From: Gallibacter pasteurianus_A
GTDB lineage: Bacteria > Bacillota > Clostridia > Peptostreptococcales > Anaerovoracaceae
DNA length: 64,000 bases
Reading direction: 5' to 3'
Assembly: GCA_963596005.1 (NCBI GenBank)
Contig: CAVBJF010000002.1
Coordinates: forward strand, 1 to 64,000
Positions 62,367 through 64,000 of the stretch are shown piece after piece (within the stretch, counting starts at the first letter, position 1; each line of letters begins with the position of its first letter). The notes below the pieces were generated by a model that worked only from the letters and a program-made list of their open reading frames with translations, was not told the origin of the DNA and ran no database searches. Position numbers and translations under genes: made by a program.

Positions 62367-64000
62367 ATGGCACAAGCTAAAAAGAAAACGACAAGAAAGA
62401 AGACTCTCGTTATAGTCGAGTCACCATCAAAGTCTAAGACTATAAGCAAGTTTTTGGGTAGCAACTATAAGGTTGTAGCTTCTGTCGGACATGTGCGTGA
62501 TTTACCAAAGAGTACGATGGGTATCGATATAGAAAACAATTTCGAACCAAGATATATAAATATTCGAGGTAAGGGAGATGTTATTAAAGCACTAAAAAAA
62601 GAAGCAAAAAATGCAAACAAGATTTATTTGGCAACAGACCCGGATAGGGAGGGAGAAGCTATATCGTGGCATCTTGCATACCTTTTAGGAATAGACCCAA
62701 ATGAGCCTTGCCGTATTGTATTTAATGAGATAACAAAGGATGCTGTTAAAAATGCGGTAAAAAATCCAAGAGCGATCGATATGGGACTTGTAGATGCACA
62801 GCAGGCAAGGCGTGTTCTTGATAGACTTGTAGGTTATTCGATAAGTCCGCTTCTTTGGAGAAAAGTGCGAAAGGGTTTGAGCGCTGGCAGGGTACAATCT
62901 GCTACACTCAAAATAATTTGTGACAGAGAAAATGAGATAAACAACTTTGTGCCGGAAGAATTTTGGAATATCATAGCGACCTTTAAAAAGGAAAAGCTAT
63001 TTGATGCAAAGCTGACTACATATAAGGGTAAAAAAATCACAATAAAAAATAGCGAAGAAAATGATGCCGTGATCAAGGAGTTAAACGACGGCAAATTTGT
63101 AGTAGCAAAGGTTGAAGAAAAAAACAGGAAGAGAAGACCAAGACCTCCATATACTACAAGCAGCTTGCAGCAAGATGCGGCAAATAAGATAAATTTTAAT
63201 ACAAGGAAAACAATGTGGGTTGCACAGCAGCTTTATGAGGGTATAGAAATAAAAGGGTACGGAACGGTCGGCCTTGTTTCATATATCAGAACAGACTCTA
63301 CAAGGATTTCAAATGAAGCCAGAAGCAGAGCAAGGACATTCATAACAGAGAAATATGGAGAAGGCTATTACGGCGGTACAATATATGCAAATAAGAAGAA
63401 GGAAGCGCAAGACGCACACGAGGCGATAAGGCCGTCAAATGTGGAGTTGACACCTGAAAAAATAAGAGGTTTTTTGACTCCGGATCAATACAAATTGTAT
63501 GAGCTTATTTGGAATAGGTTTGTAGCAAGCCAGATGAAAGAAGCGGAATACCTTTCGATTTCAGCTGATATTGAAAACGGTGATTATATATTTCGTTCGG
63601 CCGGTTCAAAATTGCTGTTTGACGGATATTTAAAGGTGCTGGCAACAGACCGTGACGAAGAAAATATTTTACCTTCCTTAAAAGTGGATGAAGAGCTAAA
63701 AAGCACAAAAATAAAAGGAGAGCAAAGCTTTACACAACCACCGGCTCGATTTACAGAAGCCTCACTTGTGAAAGCATTAGAGGAGCTAAATATAGGAAGA
63801 CCGAGCACATATGCGCCAATTGTAGCAACACTTTCCGACAGAAAATATATAAAGAAGAAAGGTAAAAGCATCATTCCAACAGAGCTTGGATTTACAGTAA
63901 CAAACTTACTTACGGAATATTTCAAGGAAATAGTAGATGTTGCTTTTACAGCAAATATGGAAAATAAGCTCGATGAGGTAGGCCTTACGATAGATGACTG
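62367..64000 (+). CDS. topA: DNA topoisomerase I (partial, cut by the window end)
   Basis: TopA relaxes negative supercoils by single-strand passage. The frame is open from ATG 62367 (AAAGGGAG upstream) to the end of the window, so only the first 544 residues are seen. A lysine-rich start precedes the TOPRIM domain (VIVESPSKSKTI with catalytic Glu18, and DPDREGEAISWHL). The active-site tyrosine is Tyr306 in SYIRTDSTRIS. LNIGRPSTYAPI marks the end of the gate region. The missing C terminus would hold the zinc-finger modules. Confidence 0.96.
   Translation, partial: MAQAKKKTTRKKTLVIVESPSKSKTISKFLGSNYKVVASVGHVRDLPKSTMGIDIENNFEPRYINIRGKGDVIKALKKEAKNANKIYLATDPDREGEAISWHLAYLLGIDPNEPCRIVFNEITKDAVKNAVKNPRAIDMGLVDAQQARRVLDRLVGYSISPLLWRKVRKGLSAGRVQSATLKIICDRENEINNFVPEEFWNIIATFKKEKLFDAKLTTYKGKKITIKNSEENDAVIKELNDGKFVVAKVEEKNRKRRPRPPYTTSSLQQDAANKINFNTRKTMWVAQQLYEGIEIKGYGTVGLVSYIRTDSTRISNEARSRARTFITEKYGEGYYGGTIYANKKKEAQDAHEAIRPSNVELTPEKIRGFLTPDQYKLYELIWNRFVASQMKEAEYLSISADIENGDYIFRSAGSKLLFDGYLKVLATDRDEENILPSLKVDEELKSTKIKGEQSFTQPPARFTEASLVKALEELNIGRPSTYAPIVATLSDRKYIKKKGKSIIPTELGFTVTNLLTEYFKEIVDVAFTANMENKLDEVGLTIDD

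Noticed and set aside
1..64000. CRISPR arrays, tRNA or rRNA genes, insertion sequences, prophage and toxin-antitoxin genes
   Set aside because: I read for direct-repeat arrays, tRNA-like cloverleaf ends, transposase motifs and small toxin-like gene pairs, and found none I could support.

Overview
The window looks like a chromosomal core segment of a low-GC, anaerobic Clostridia-type Firmicute. The evidence is AT-rich DNA, strong AGGAGG-type ribosome binding sites, tightly packed and often overlapping operons, a large one-chain pyruvate:ferredoxin oxidoreductase, a valS T-box leader, a CarD-IspD pair, and an IspH-ribosomal protein S1 fusion that is typical of Clostridia. The closest lineage cannot be fixed without searches; a Eubacterium/Mogibacterium-like relative (Family XIII) is only a guess. 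I see no rRNA, tRNA, CRISPR array, transposase or prophage gene.

Layout. 1-6165: an intrinsic terminator from an off-window unit, radA behind a near-consensus promoter carrying an SOS-type palindrome, a convergent two-component system, and a divergent copper-type P-ATPase. 6207-11947: carD, an ispD-ispF fusion, proS, a TRIC-like membrane protein, a split chromate transporter pair and a cyclophilin. 11973-13447 (minus): an ACT-less homoserine dehydrogenase followed by a small SEC-C protein. 13586-29871: a long plus-strand run opened by a T-box leader: valS, folC, a lipid kinase, a GNAT protein, plsX, rnc, smc, ftsY, der, plsY, gpsA, miaB. It mixes tRNA charging, folate, phospholipid synthesis, RNA processing, chromosome condensation and ribosome assembly. 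29917-33600: the pyruvate:ferredoxin oxidoreductase as its own unit. 33595-34053: a 539-bp intergenic region that appears to encode two consecutive small RNAs, each with a near-perfect sigma-A promoter and an intrinsic terminator. The second belongs to a family whose other copy ends at base 103.

34054-36814: a ClC-type transporter and a convergent citrate synthase. 37021-46054: a DUF975-CmpB fusion membrane protein, a TIGR00300 (ornithine cyclodeaminase-like) protein, uvrB, uvrA and nicotinate phosphoribosyltransferase, closed by a strong terminator. 46155-52404: a compact Tad/Flp pilus locus (ATPase, two platform proteins, Flp-like pilin, three pseudopilin-like proteins, one with two putative metal-binding modules, and a DUF6382 protein). 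52447-56362: a DUF308 membrane protein, rarA and the ispH-rpsA fusion. 56367-61865: phosphopantetheinyl transferase, EamA transporter, recX, a ThiF/TcdA protein, coaB, rmuC and a metallophosphoesterase. 61874-64000: a small membrane protein that may be translated from a leaderless mRNA, and topA, cut by the window end.

The most interesting signals are the tandem small RNAs and their duplicated, covarying 3' end; the double H-x3-C-x22-C-x2-C module on a pilus-locus pseudopilin; the leaderless candidate; and the SOS-like box on radA.
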